Positions 1 through 11,053 of a DNA stretch of 64,000 nucleotides are shown here, one piece after another; within the stretch, counting starts at the first letter, position 1, and every line of letters begins with the position of its first letter. A program made the position numbers and the translations under genes. The notes below the pieces were generated by a model that worked only from the letters and a program-made list of their open reading frames with translations, did not search any database and had not been told where the DNA came from. The stretch is from Gleditsia sinensis (lineage: Eukaryota > Streptophyta > Magnoliopsida > Fabales > Fabaceae): the NCBI GenBank assembly GCA_037074535.1, contig CM073469.1:17666501-17730500 (forward strand), given 5' to 3'.

Positions 1-97
1 TGGAAATTCCAATAACTACATACTAACTTTAGATAAGTACTCACTAATTGTATTTTTTGAAGACTAAGATATTACGCTTGAGACAAAATAAAATTCA

Positions 98-380
98 TAC
101 CTTGAAGTGCTCTTTTGTATTCCGATAACATTGGCCCAATCATTATTTGTATATCCAAAAATATTTACATCATTAATACCACTCCATGATTAAGGGTACC
201 TTTGATATATGAAATAATTATTTTAACTGCTTGCACATGATAAACATATGGCTCTTCCATGAACCTACTCAATAATCTAACTCCAAACACTATATCTGGC
301 TTCGTCGCAATCAAACTTCGAATCAAACTCTTGTAATAAGTTGAGGCTATACTTTTACCATTATCTTGCCAATTTCAGTT
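98..380 (-). pseudogene. Ty1/copia RT/RNase H-region fragment
   Basis: Read on the minus strand, the translation resembles the segment between reverse transcriptase and RNase H of plant copia polyproteins. It contains a Y-K-S-L-I-R-S-L stretch, then A-T-K-P-D-I-V-F-G-V, L-L-S-R-F-M, a Y-I-K-G-T-L motif, and later G-Y-T-N-N-D-W-A followed by K-S-T-S. These are the usual landmarks in the usual order. The frame breaks once between the K-G-T-L and G-Y-T-N-N-D-W motifs. The rest of the element is not visible and may lie left of the window. It is non-functional as it stands. Confidence 0.75.
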
Positions 381-732
381 TTATTTTAATAGAAGTGGAA
401 ACTAACTTTGAATTTTCCCAGTATTGATGGGTTGGATACTTGAAAGGGCATTTATGGGAATTGCAGTTTTATGATGCTTGAAAAAGGTAAAAGCATTCAT
501 GTCATCGAAGGTGGGATTTTCCCTATCTGTTGCCTAGTATTCTTCCTTTGCTCGAGTATTGCAGTTCTATGATGGTTGAAGTTTAGAGTTTAGTATTCTG
601 TTACCTAGTGTTCATCTCAAACATAGTAATTTTTTTTTGTACATCATGTGCATGCACAGGGTAAGAGAATATCAGCAGTGCTTATCCAAAACGTTCCGGG
701 TTTGCAGTGAGATTAAATGAGAGGCTCTTACT
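381..732. other. No gene recognised
   Basis: Ordinary AT-rich sequence with scattered stops in all frames. I see no coding or repeat structure beyond short T-runs. Confidence 0.5.
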
Positions 733-955
733 GGCTGGCAATTTCCAAGAGACGATTGGGTGAAGGTTAATATGGACGGGTGAGTTTTGACTAATGGAAT
801 GGCAGGATGTGGAGCGCTTATCAGAGATGCTTCAGGCTGGTGCGTGCTAGCTTTATGAGAAATCTGAGTCGTTGCATCGTAACCTATGAGAGGAGTCTTT
901 ATTCCTCGAAGCATTGTTTCTTAGCCTTGGGTTTGATCTACGTCGCTCACCGAAA
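733..955 (+). pseudogene. LINE-type RNase H (RVT_3) relic
   Basis: The plus-strand translation reads W-Q-F-P-R-D-D-W-V-K-V-N-M-D-G, then G-C-G-A-L-I-R-D-A-S-G-W and, in a shifted frame, M-R-N-L-S-R-C. This is the start of the RNase H-like domain common in plant L1-type non-LTR retrotransposons. Several stops and at least one frameshift make it a dead relic. A run of A and T follows, as expected for a LINE tail. Only the family is claimed, not a clade. Confidence 0.65.
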
Positions 956-1714
956 ATGAAAAAAACTAATATATTTTTTTTTTGGGTTACTTAAATCTTC
1001 TTTAATATATAAATAAGAATTAGCCATGGAAATAACAATATAAAGGAAAAAGAGGGGCTCAAAAAGCGAAGAGAGAGAGAGAGAGAGAGATAAGTGGTTT
1101 CTCGCATTTCCAGCTGGGGAACGAATTTTACGCCTTTGAGTACAGCAGAGGAGATGAGCGTTTAGGGTTTTAGTGCGGCAAAATCTTGTTTTTCAAATAA
1201 CTCTTGTTGTCATTGTTTTGGCCTCTCCTTTGCTTGCTGGCTTTTGCTTTTGTGTAAATAAGTTTTTTTGGATTTATTTTTTATGAAAGATAAAAAATAT
1301 TTTAATTTGTTTTTTCTTAATCAAATTTGAGAAATTTCATATATATTTCTTCTTATAAGTAGATTGGAAATTTTTTAATCTTTTGTCCCTATCTAGCTCT
1401 AGTAATTCCATTATTCAATGTTTTTCACTCTAAGTCTCTTTAATTTTAACATATAGAATTGGCGGATTTATTGTCTCGTATATGCGAGGAATTAGTGAGA
1501 GGTCATCAATTTGAGATTACTAGTGTGTGAATATATGAAAAATGCATAATAGAACACAGAAGAGCATAGCAGTGGGCTAAACCTTGCCCAGACCCAGAAG
1601 AGAGAAGGCAGAGAAAATGGGCATTCTCTTCTGTGTATCTCTTTATTTTTAACAGGTCGGCCTGTGCTGGCCTAGGTTCGTTTGGCCCGTTAGTCCATTT
1701 ATGTTTATTATTAA
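956..1714. other. Spacer with a GA microsatellite
   Basis: AT-rich spacer. It includes a perfect (GA)10 tract at 1071-1090 and a moderately GC-richer patch around 1560-1700 without an open frame. No gene is recognised. Confidence 0.5.
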
Positions 1715-3815
1715 TGTCACACCCTTAATTTTATGAACGTGAATAATACTACTTTCCGATAGTTTTATCTTTATTTATTTGAAATTAACTTCATATTATT
1801 GAATATCAGGATAATATCACATGTTTACAAATTTTAACATAACTAATTATATATGTCAGGTCTACATTTATTAGTTTTACAAAAAAAATAAGGATCATGC
1901 CTGTGATATTCAGAGCAACTCTAAAGTACATTTATATTACAATTTAAACACTGAGAGGCCGGAAACAATTTAAGCTCACCACGGAAGTACGACACCTAGT
2001 CGATCAAGAAGTCACAGGACCAAACTCTGAGTCTTTATCTGAAAAACATATCAACCACGTGTAGTGAGTTTTACAATTTAGTGAGTAGATAACACCTCAT
2101 ACAACCTCTTAGGTCAACATATGAATGTACTCTTTATTTTAAAAACTTGTCACATTGAAAATACAATTTAGAGGTACATTCATATGGGACCCGCATTTCA
2201 AATAATCTCTGTTCAAATTCATTTTCATATTCAATCCATAAGTAATGCTGTAAGAATGGTAATAAAATCATGTTATGCATTAATATAATTCTTATGAAAT
2301 TATTTGGAGGATCCCATATCAGAACCACCATATAAAAGTTTAACCCCTTCCGTACTTTGGTGGTATAGGATTTGTCTAAACTCAGCATCTCGCTAAAGTT
2401 TGCCCTACTACCATTCAAGAGGACACGCGAAGGGACTCTATATAGGTATTTCCCAAGCACACAGCAAGGGAAGGCAAATCACATCTCTTATAACTGGCAT
2501 CTCGCCCATATAGGAGGCATTCCGCTCTCCCTTCACATATCATCTCCCATGTGTTGACTCTCACACGAGGCTAGCACCATCCCCTGTTAGCTGAGACAAT
2601 CAAGGTGCACCAGAGCTAACATGACCTGCTGTTAGCAGACAGTGTTTCCAATAGGATTCCTCCATAAAACCATAATCTCATATATTCCATATTAATTAAA
2701 ACAAAGGTACTATTATAATACAGCATTTTCATTCTCAGTATATTCCTCTGTCAAAACTTCCCAATCAAGGGAATCACGTATACATGCCCATATCCGAGGC
2801 AAATATATCATTGTATAAATCAATATCATATGTATTACATATTTCCTTTGCCATATAATGAGAAATACATTTAAAATTACATGTTCAATGTGTTTCAAAA
2901 TTCATTTCAAAAGTCATACTCTTCTTGAACTAGATATTATATTGCAATTGTTTTAGATATTTTAAACCATTTCAGGAACATATAAAAGTATAAATAACTT
3001 GTAAACATACTCATTTATCAATGTAAAGTTCAAGAAGAGTAAAGGCAAGTCATAGAAGAATCATCTACTCACGAAAATTAGGATACCAAGTTGGACAACC
3101 CCAAAATCCATGTTTCAAATCCGAATTTGACAAAATAAACCTCAAAATCGAGTCCAAAAGTTTCAAAAACCTCAAAAATGACTCCGGATTTGCGAAATTT
3201 GGCCTCCGAGAGCTCAGTCAACGCAGGTCAATGCAAACAAGGGCTGCTGTCATGCGCCGCCCAAGAAGCTGTACGTGGGATTCACGCGCCGAGAAAGAAG
3301 AGGCACGTGGGGGCGTGTGCAGTGGTGGGTTAGCCTAAAATTTGAGATCCAAAGGTTTCGGTACCTTCTGGATCGATCTACGGTGTTAGTTTTTGCATTA
3401 GACAGTCACAGATAGGAGTTTCGGTTATTACCTTTTTATGCGATTTTTCATTCAATTTTTCCGCCAATCTCTGGCCAATTCTCCATAAACCAATCAGATA
3501 GATTTGTAGAATTCTTCGTCCTGAGTCTGTTAACGGTGGTGGTGTCGAAATCTGAGGTCCGGATGCGGAGAAATCTTAAAAAGAATTTAGAGATTTTCGG
3601 GAGAGAAATTTATGAGGAGAGAGAGAAAATTCGAAAATTATGAGCTCCTCAGTGTCTGAAGCCCTTTAAAATATCCTGGGGGACCTTTCTGCAAAAATTC
3701 ACTTTTAGAGAGAGGTCTTTACAAATTTTTCTTATTTACATTTTGACCCTGAAACTTTTAAGAAATTGCATTTTTACCCCAAAAATATAAAATCTTATAT
3801 TGCTTTTGTAATTCT
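1715..3815. mobile_element. Decayed solo-LTR-like copy related to the 21.6-32.0 kb gypsy element
   Basis: It begins TGTCACACCC, like the LTR ends at 21626 and 29410. It contains a long block (about 2450-2660) that aligns by eye with 22400-22650 of the intact LTR: C-C-C-A-A-G-C-A-C-A-C-A-G-C, the ATGTGTTGACT/ATATGTTGACT motif, GGCTAGCA, GGTGCACCA, TAACAGTGTTTC and ATTCCTCCATAA occur in the same order. The right boundary is uncertain, because no clear TATTACA end or target duplication was found. No internal protein domains flank it, so a solo LTR or a truncated copy of a related Tekay-type family is the best reading. Confidence 0.6.
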
Positions 3816-4323
3816 TTAATCCATGTAATAAATAAAATTATTTTCACCAGTTCTTATGTATATGATGATGAAACTAGATATAAAAAAGTATAAAATCAGG
3901 TTAAACCAAGGTAAATGAATGAATTAGTAATCTTCAATAATGTTGAATAAATTTTAAAATTTAGTTAACAATAGTATGTATTAGAAGTTCCAATATAAAT
4001 ATACTATTCATAACTTAATTATAATGGAAATAAGTAATTAAAATTAACAAGAATACCTTAAAATATTTATAACTTAAACAATATAAGATAAATCATAATC
4101 TAATAAGTAAGATAATTTTTCTGCCTATTATAATTATGTTATTTACTTGTTGAATCGCAAGACATATTCCTTTCCTTATATGTTTTTCAGTTAGTATTAG
4201 AGAACGCAATGGAAGCGTGCAGAGGCTAGTTTATCTCTAGTGAGCCCCAAATTGTCCTTGTGCCTTTTTCCATTTGTTTACCAGTATGCTTATTGTATTC
4301 TAGAATATGCTCCATTACAACAT
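3816..4323. other. AT-rich spacer
   Basis: No open frame, RNA gene or clear repeat seen. Composition is strongly A/T. Confidence 0.5.
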
Positions 4324-4331
4324 ACAAGATC

Positions 4332-5190
4332 TAGGGGTGTACAGCGGTTCGGTTCGATCATTTTTTTCGACTAAACCAAACTGAACCGACTATAAAAAAT
4401 ATAAAAATTTAAACCGATTGGTTTAATTTAAAATAATAAAACTGTACCAAACCGAACTTATTAATAATTGGTTTAGTTCGGTTCGGTATATCGATTTTTT
4501 TTGTCCACGATCACAACCATTGGTCCAAGACCCTGCGCCCCCCAGAAGGCAAGTATGTTGTTGGCCGAAATTTAAAAGTAAAAAATTATGATCAATCAAA
4601 ACCTGGTTGCTAAATCGTGCGCTTCAACCTCTTGAGTGAGGATGAACTGCGATCGCTGACAATAATACGTCCCCTCTCAGTTCCGGTAAGAGCATGAATT
4701 GAAAGAAAAACAATAAATAGAATAAATGACTTGCAAGAAGAACCTTCAATCCATTGAGAAGTGCAACATTTAATTTATTTGATTATTTGGTCTTGGTTAG
4801 AGAGTACTCTTTAATTGGGATACTTTTTTATTTTTAAAAAATTACAAAAGCCTGTTAAATTGTCAATAGCAATTCAAAGCCTGGCATATGTTTTGCAGAG
4901 CAAAACTAACGTGAATAAACTGAAAATATGGCCTAGAGACTTCGAGAAGCACCGAGACCCGGGAGGTTTCAATAATATAATATTATATATTAATATGTAA
5001 TAAATTAATCGGTTGGTTTAATTTGGTTCGGTTCAATTTTTTTTTGAACCGAAAACCGAATTAAACCAATCGATTTTTTCTTATAAAAAGCCAACTTAAT
5101 TTATTTTCAATTGGTCTTTTTTGGTTTTGCTTTGGTTTGGGTTGGTTTGGTTGGCTTTGTTCAGTCCGGATCGGTTTTGTTACACCCCTA
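4332..5190. mobile_element. hAT-type MITE, 859 bp
   Basis: The ends are TAGGGGTGTA and TACACCCCTA, an inverted repeat of at least 10 bp. They are followed inward on both sides by GGTTCGGTTT-rich sequence and its complement, which gives a long imperfect hairpin. The flanks ACAAGATC (4324-4331) and GCAAGATC (5191-5198) match at 7 of 8 positions, as expected for an 8-bp hAT duplication with one later mutation. The centre (about 4500-4760) is less repetitive and GC-richer and may be a captured host piece. No transposase is encoded, so it is non-autonomous. Confidence 0.8.
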
Positions 5191-5461
5191 GCAAGATCCT
5201 TGTTTCCATGTGTGATAAGAAAATGTAAAATCTCTACGTAAAGTTAGAAATGAAAAATAAATTGACATTGCTTAATGAAACTAAATCTTTATTTATATTT
5301 TATATGTGTTCAAATTTTTTAAAAGTAGTTATGAGCTCACATGTTAAATCAGGGTATTTAACGAGTTTTTAGTTTAGAATGCGACGGTTAGTCTTACAAA
5401 ATGGGGAGGAATTCTCATTTCGTGCTGGTCATGGATTCGAATAAATCTGGGACATGACACA

Positions 5462-6009
5462 AATGGTGTGGATGTAAGAGATTATGGCACTAATTATTTC
5501 ACAGATGCTTCATACAAATACAAGGAATTCATCTTTCACAAATTTGGAAAGGAATCCCCATGGTAGATTCGTGAGCTATAATTAGCAACAAAAAGCACAC
5601 AAAACTCCTGGCCTCCAACCTCTACTTTCCCAATGGAGTTGCAGTCTCTCCTGATCAGACCTAGGTTGTCTTTTGTGAAACTACCATGTCATAGTTAATT
5701 ATTATATATTTTGTTCACATAAAAATGTAAGATCTATGCTTTGATCTTTACTGAATGATCCCTTCAAGTAGAATACTGTGTTATTTCGTCATTTTCTAAT
5801 TCTACAGGAAGCGGCGCAGTAAATACGACATATAGGGCGCTAAGAAATGAAGCACAGACAAATTTGTGGATGACATACCTGGCATGGCAGTAATATTCAT
5901 TATGACGTTGAATGGCATTATTGGACCGTATTAGCCAGTCAGTGAAACGGTGTAGGATTATTTAACAAAAACGGTTCTGACTGGCTAATAGATTGCAATG
6001 ACCATAGTA
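5462..6009 (+). pseudogene. Strictosidine-synthase-like gene fragment, copy 1
   Basis: The plus-strand translation reads N-G-V-D-V then Y-F-T-D-A-S-Y-K-Y-K-E-F, later L-L-A-S-N-L-Y-F-P-N-G-V-A-V-S-P-D-Q-T in a shifted frame, then V-F-C-E-T-T-M. These are the hallmark six-bladed-propeller motifs of plant strictosidine-synthase-like (SSL) proteins, which are secreted or ER-lumen enzymes of uncertain substrate in most plants. An intron of about 115 bp ends at CTACAG (5807). The next exon resembles K-Y-D-I-stop-G-A-K-K and D-K-F-V-D-D-I-P-G-M-A. Stops, frameshifts and a hairpin insertion in the last exon show it is dead. No N-terminal half is present. Confidence 0.75.
5929..5990. repeat. Small inverted repeat inserted in the SSL exon
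   Basis: Perfect 14-bp arms, TATTAGCCAGTCAG (5929-5942) and its complement (5977-5990), enclose a 34-nt loop. It interrupts the SSL-like reading after H-Y-W and before I-A-M-T, where the copy at 8910-9040 is continuous. TA at each outer end would fit a tiny TA-flanked foldback element. This is an inference from structure only. Confidence 0.55.
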
Positions 6010-7004
6010 ATTAATATATATGATGATAGAATATTATATATAATATAAAATACCATAATTAATTTTGGATTATAAACAACAGTCAACTTACCTTTGGTTG
6101 TTCACAGGAAGAGTTTTCCTCTTTTTATTTTTTAGAATGTAACTCCTCAAATAAAAAAAGTCAATTATTCAATGAATTGAAAAAGAGATTCATCATTTTT
6201 ACATTTATATTTATATATTTATATTGATGGTTATCCATCATAGATAATCACCCTTCGACCCTACACTTACCTATTATATCATATTTAGCTAAAGTTCAAT
6301 AAGATAAAATCTATCCAATTAATTACTTATTAATATATATTCAGTTCATATTATTTGGCTAACATTCAACTCATTTTCATTAAACCAAAATACTCCAATC
6401 AAATAAACTCAATGATTCTAACATTTAACACTCAAGTTTCAACTAAAATATTTTTAATCTGTTATAGTTTGTCTTTGATCTTTTAGGAATTTGAAGGATA
6501 TTTATGTTTGTTGCTTAGATACGTACGATATTAACTTTGCTAAATGCAAGTGTATACTATCGTTATAAAGTAATAAAATTCTATATAAGTACAGAGTATT
6601 GTTCTCACGAAAATTATTGTTATTAATTATTACTCTTATATCAATTCTCATTCTAAATGAATATTTCAAAAACTTGATTTTATAAGAAAGTGAAAGATAA
6701 AGCAAAAGTAGCTGAAAGTCAGGAAAATTTAATTAATCAAAATTATAGAGTTGCTTAATCTCCCTTGAATTACTAATTTTTTTAACCTAAAAATTATAAT
6801 TTAAGTCACAGTTGAGTTATCATAATAAATCGACTAACTTTTCCTAAGGTCAAGTGAAAATATCTTTGCAAGTCAACTCATTGTATCCCAATGTGAATTA
6901 AACAAACAAAAATTTATTAAGATTTATGGTACTCAATTATAACTGCACAAACTATATAAATGTAGTAACTTAATTAGAAAAAAATGATTCTTCAATTAAA
7001 TCTT
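6010..7004. other. AT-rich spacer
   Basis: Strongly AT-rich with no recognisable coding sequence. It may contain decayed intron or copia flank. Confidence 0.5.
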
Positions 7005-8708
7005 CTACTTCTAACCCACCTATATAGGAGATTCCGTAAACACCATCAATTTCCTTCCAACTTACAAAATTATCATTGCACATTACCTAATATTCATTCT
7101 AGTTATGCTTGCATTTCTAGGCCTCACCCAATTTCAACGCATGACTCGTATCATAATTTATCACCTACCCATCAAACTTTTGCTACAAACCTTGCGCAAA
7201 CTAGAGAGCCTAAGACATATAATGAGGCTATTAAGTTTCATTGCCGGAGGGAGACAATGAAATTGGAAATCTCAGAATTAGAGCAAAATCAAACCTAGAT
7301 TCTCACTTACCTACCTCATGGGAAAACCCCTATTGGTTGAATGCAGATGGCACAATTGAGAGGTTTAAAGATAGGTTGGTTGCAAAAGGATATACTCAAC
7401 AAAATAGAGTAGACTATCTTAACGCCTTTCTAGTGGCCATGATCAGTACTATTCAAACTCTACTTTCCCTTGCTGTCATCAACCATTGGTATCTACGTCA
7501 ATTAGATATCAATAATACTTTTTTGCATGGAGATATTCATGAAGAGGTGTATATGGCTTTACTTCCTAGATTTTATCGTACCAACTGTGCTAAAGTTTAC
7601 AAATTGGTCGAGTCATTATATGGATTAAAGCAAGCTAGTAGGCAATCGAATGCTAAACTTCCTTCTGCATTGATTTCTAATGAGTTTTTGCAGTCCAATT
7701 TTTGATTATTCTCTATTTATCAGAAGCAGCATTCTTCATTCATAGCGGTTTACATACATGATGTAATTTTGGCAAGCAATGCTTTGCATTTGATTGAGGA
7801 TGTTAAAACTTTACTGCATGATGCCTTTACAATTAAAGACCTTGGTAACTTGAAGTTCTTCCTCGAGTTTGAAATTGCAAGCAGCAGCACTGGAGTTAAT
7901 ATGAACCGGCACAAATACACCTTAATTAGATATACTTGAAGAGACTGGTTTTCTGAATAGCAAGCCTGCTTCTACCCCTCTGGTTACTACTCATCAAGAT
8001 AGTAAGATGGTGGATACAGCACTTCCAAATAAGACTTCTTACAAAAGGTTGGTTGGAAAACTGATGTCTTTGTAATACTAAACCAGAAATTTGTTATGCA
8101 ATCCAACGCCTTTCCCAGTTCTTGGACTCTCCCACTCAGCTGCATTTTCAGAAGTTGCATAGGGTCTTGAGGTTCTTAAAGGGTACTCCAGGTCAAGCCC
8201 TCTTCTTTTCAGCATCATCACCTTTACAAATAAAGGGGTTCTCATATTCATATTGGGCAGCATGCCCTGAAACCCGAAAGTCCATTACCAGATTTTGCGT
8301 ATTTATTGGCACTAGTTTGGTTTCATGGAAGTCAAAGAAGCAACAAACCATCTCCAGGTCTTCTTCTGAGGAAGAATATATAGAGCATTGGCTGCTGTCA
8401 CTTGTGAAATTCAGTGGCTCAAATACATCCTTTAGGACTTGTAGATTGATCACTCTTTTCCAGCTTTGGTTTATTGTGATAATCAATCTGCTTTTCATAT
8501 TGACAAATATCTAGTTTTTCATGAACAAACTGAATATATTAACATAGATCGCCATGTTCGTGAAAAACTCCGAACAGGCTTACTTCATTTGTTGCCAATT
8601 TCCTCCTCTAATCAGCTTGCTGATTGCCTCACCAAACCGTTGGGGCCTTCTTCCTTTTATAGCTCTACTTTCAAGCTAGGCATACATAATATATATGCTC
8701 CAGCTTGA
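7005..8708 (+). pseudogene. Decayed Ty1/copia pol (RT-RNase H)
   Basis: The reading starts with the copia linker (H-L-S-P-T-H-Q-T-F-A-T-N-L-A and T-R-E-P-K-T-Y-N-E-A). It then gives the start of reverse transcriptase (A-D-G-T-I-E-R-F-K-D-R-L-V-A-K-G-Y-T-Q-Q, Q-L-D-I-N-N-T-F-L-H-G-D, L-Y-G-L-K-Q-A). A frameshift or stop near 7295 and several others near 7700-8120 split it. The catalytic Y-V-D-D box has become Y-I-H-D near 7760. RNase H follows (R-S-S-S-E-E-E-Y, then C-D-N-Q-S-A, and A-D-C-L-T-K-P-L near the end). The gag, protease and most of the integrase are missing. Confidence 0.85.
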
Positions 8709-8905
8709 GGGAGGGCTACTGGAGTTTCTGCATCAGAAGTTACTACTGTGGTGTAGTTTTTACTGTGTCTTGGTTGTTAGTTTTGTTAAGCCTTTAGTTA
8801 TTGTATTCACGATGCTTTTTGCTTGTGTATCTAAAGGCAGAAGCTCCTTGTATCTTGGATCAATTTTTCCATGAATAAGATTGAGATTCTTTTGCTGAAA
8901 ATTTG
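8709..8905 (+). mobile_element. Probable polypurine tract and 3' LTR remnant of the copia element
   Basis: Directly after the last copia codons comes GAGGGAGGGC, a typical purine tract before a copia 3' LTR. About 190 bp of T-rich non-coding sequence follow before the next recognisable exon. No matching 5' LTR was found, so the boundaries are guesses. Confidence 0.45.
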
Positions 8906-8909
8906 TTAG

Positions 8910-9040
8910 GAGGTTCAAAAAAATATTACATACAGGGCCCTAGGAAAGGAAGCATAGAAAAATTTATCGATGACTCGCCGGGTATGCCTTATAATATTCA
9001 GTATGATGAAGAAGGGCAGTATGGGATCGCAATGGCCACG
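8910..9040 (+). pseudogene. Strictosidine-synthase-like exon, copy 2
   Basis: The sequence runs from an acceptor (GTTAG, ending 8909) to a donor-like GTAATG at 9041. The frame is open: K-K-Y-Y-I-Q-G-P-R-K-G-S-I-E-K-F, then I-D-D-S-P-G-M-P, and Y-D-E-E-G-Q-Y-G-I-A-M-A-T. This is the same SSL exon as the last part of 5462-6009 but less damaged, so the locus held at least two SSL copies in the same direction. No other exons of this copy are visible; the copia element occupies the space upstream. Confidence 0.75.
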
Positions 9041-9234
9041 GTAATGTAGCCCTTGAAACTCAGTTTTACAAAAGAGAACTTAAGAACTTCTAGTAGAAGC
9101 ATATATTTAATTACAACTAAACTAATAAATTGTGAACCGCCAATCCAATATAAAAATAAATTAAACAAATACATTGAACGTAACCAAACCAAGAAAACGG
9201 ATTACCAGCGAGCAAAATACCCACTCCTTTAGAA

Positions 9235-9600
9235 AGTAATGCTTTCACTTAATTGTGGGACCACTCCAACAAGGAGAAGTCCCTCCAAAAATAGGCGTAT
9301 GCCACTAAAAGCGGGGTGCACACGGTATTCTTTAGTAAAAGGCGAAAGAATAGTTCGCTCTGTGCACACCGCGTGACTGCGTGGTTTGCTAAGGCGAGCA
9401 ACTTCAGTTTTTATAATAGCTCCCATGCCCATGACTCTTGGCAACTCTTCAATGAGGGGCTCGTAAAGCGAAAAGGAGAGCCAAACCGGTACACACACAA
9501 TCCTCACCTGCACGTCCCTTTTGTACGTTTGCCTCAAACATTTTACTGTTACACTCACCAAATTGATCCTTTAGCATCATTGGCATCTAACTAATAGGAT
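9235..9600 (+). repeat. Hairpin repeat family, copy A
   Basis: First of five related copies in the window. The 62-nt core at 9311-9372 folds as GCGG-x-GTGCACA with TGTGCAC-x-CCGC, plus an inner stem ATTCTTT/AAAGAAT. Similarity to copy E continues upstream (TTAATTGTGGGACCACTCCAA) and patchily downstream to about 9600. No known gene or RNA class was recognised. Short frames on both strands cross it, but copy A carries a stop where others are open, so coding is unlikely. Confidence 0.7.
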
Positions 9601-9955
9601 TGATGACCAACCCTTGCCTGCACGTCCCAGAATTGGATTGATGACCAATACCTTTTATGTAATCTCAAAGATATCAGGGAAAAAGATGGTACATGTTAAA
9701 GAAAGAAAATAGAAATATGTTCCTGTCTTTTTTTATTATTATTATTATTGAACATGAAGGTAATTATTTAAAATAATATTTAAAATTTTAATTTATTTTT
9801 AAATTTAAAAATTATATTCTACTTCACTCACAACTTTAAACACATACAAATAATGTCTAAAGCTATATATACAATAAATCAATAATGTTTTAGCATTTAA
9901 CTAATGAATCTAATTAATCATTGAATTTTAATGTTGGTGATGAATCCTTCAACTC
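9601..9955. other. AT-rich spacer
   Basis: No gene seen. It contains a short ATT/TTA microsatellite near 9735-9750 and ends at the Harbinger insertion site. Confidence 0.5.
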
Positions 9956-10162
9956 TAAGGGCTCGTTTGGAGAGCAGGATATGATAGGATATGATAGAAT
10001 AACAGGATAGAATAGGATAGTAGTAGGATAGCTCCTATCCTATCCTGTGTTGGATGTGCAACAGGATAGGATAAGAATTATCCTATCCTATGTTTGAAAT
10101 AAATCAGATAATGATAGGATAGAATAAAAATGAAATAAAATAACAAAACTACCCTTATACAT

Positions 10163-10164
<2 letters not shown>

Positions 10165-10227
<63 letters not shown>
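10165..10227. repeat. (TA)n microsatellite
   Basis: About 63 bp of uninterrupted TA inside the Harbinger element. The next 800 bp (to about 11050) are AT-rich without recognised genes. Confidence 0.9.
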
Positions 10228-10232
<5 letters not shown>

Positions 10233-11053
10233 CAAAATAATATCCATAATATTAGTGAAAATTTATTTGTTTTTATTTTTTATTTATCTCTTTATCCATT
10301 TATCAAGAAATTTTCTTTTCTTTTCTTTCTTTTTTTTTATAAAAAAATGTAATCCTATTTTCAATACATTCAATAAAATAACATACAAAATTAAATTCAA
10401 AGCAAAAAAAAATGCACAATAAAAAGAGTTCGAATAAGCCAAAATAAGCAAATTTAATTTATAAAACTCAATATTGGGTTATAATTAAAATAATAAATAC
10501 CTACAAAATTACAATCAAAGTATAAACATCAAATCAACCTAATAACAAGATCATAAAAAAAAAATTTCCCTGATAAATTCTCATTGTCCTAAATATATAT
10601 TCTTATTGCATGCATTAAAAAACAAAAAACAAATGCCTTAAAAATTGATGTATACTCATACAACTAAAACCAAATGCCCTGATAGATTTTCCTCCACTAG
10701 TCAGATCAACCCATACATATACTCATACTCATATGCCCTAGCAAATTTCCAAACGCCAAAAAAATTATAATCAAATAGCTAATCACATACATTGTTTGAC
10801 AAATTTGGCCTGATAAACAGCAAAAACCAAAACTAAACAGGGAAACAATGCAAATCACAAGCAAAAATCAACCACCTCAAGCTCAAGCTATAATATACTC
10901 ATTCCCATTGCATGCCATGCCATAAAAACCAGAACAAAATTACATCCAACCAAAATAGTGAAAATCATAAATATAAGTTCTTAAAATAGAATAGGCCATC
11001 ATTCACATCCATAAGTTTTATCCAACCAAAATAGGCCATCATTCACTTATACA

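Noticed and set aside
9311..9372. 5S rRNA, tRNA or SRP RNA as the identity of the hairpin repeat
   Set aside because: The sequence does not match the conserved boxes of these RNAs, and no convincing polymerase III A box is present.
10162..10422. 86-codon frame of alternating Ile-Tyr
   Set aside because: It is a translation of the TA microsatellite followed by AT-rich DNA.
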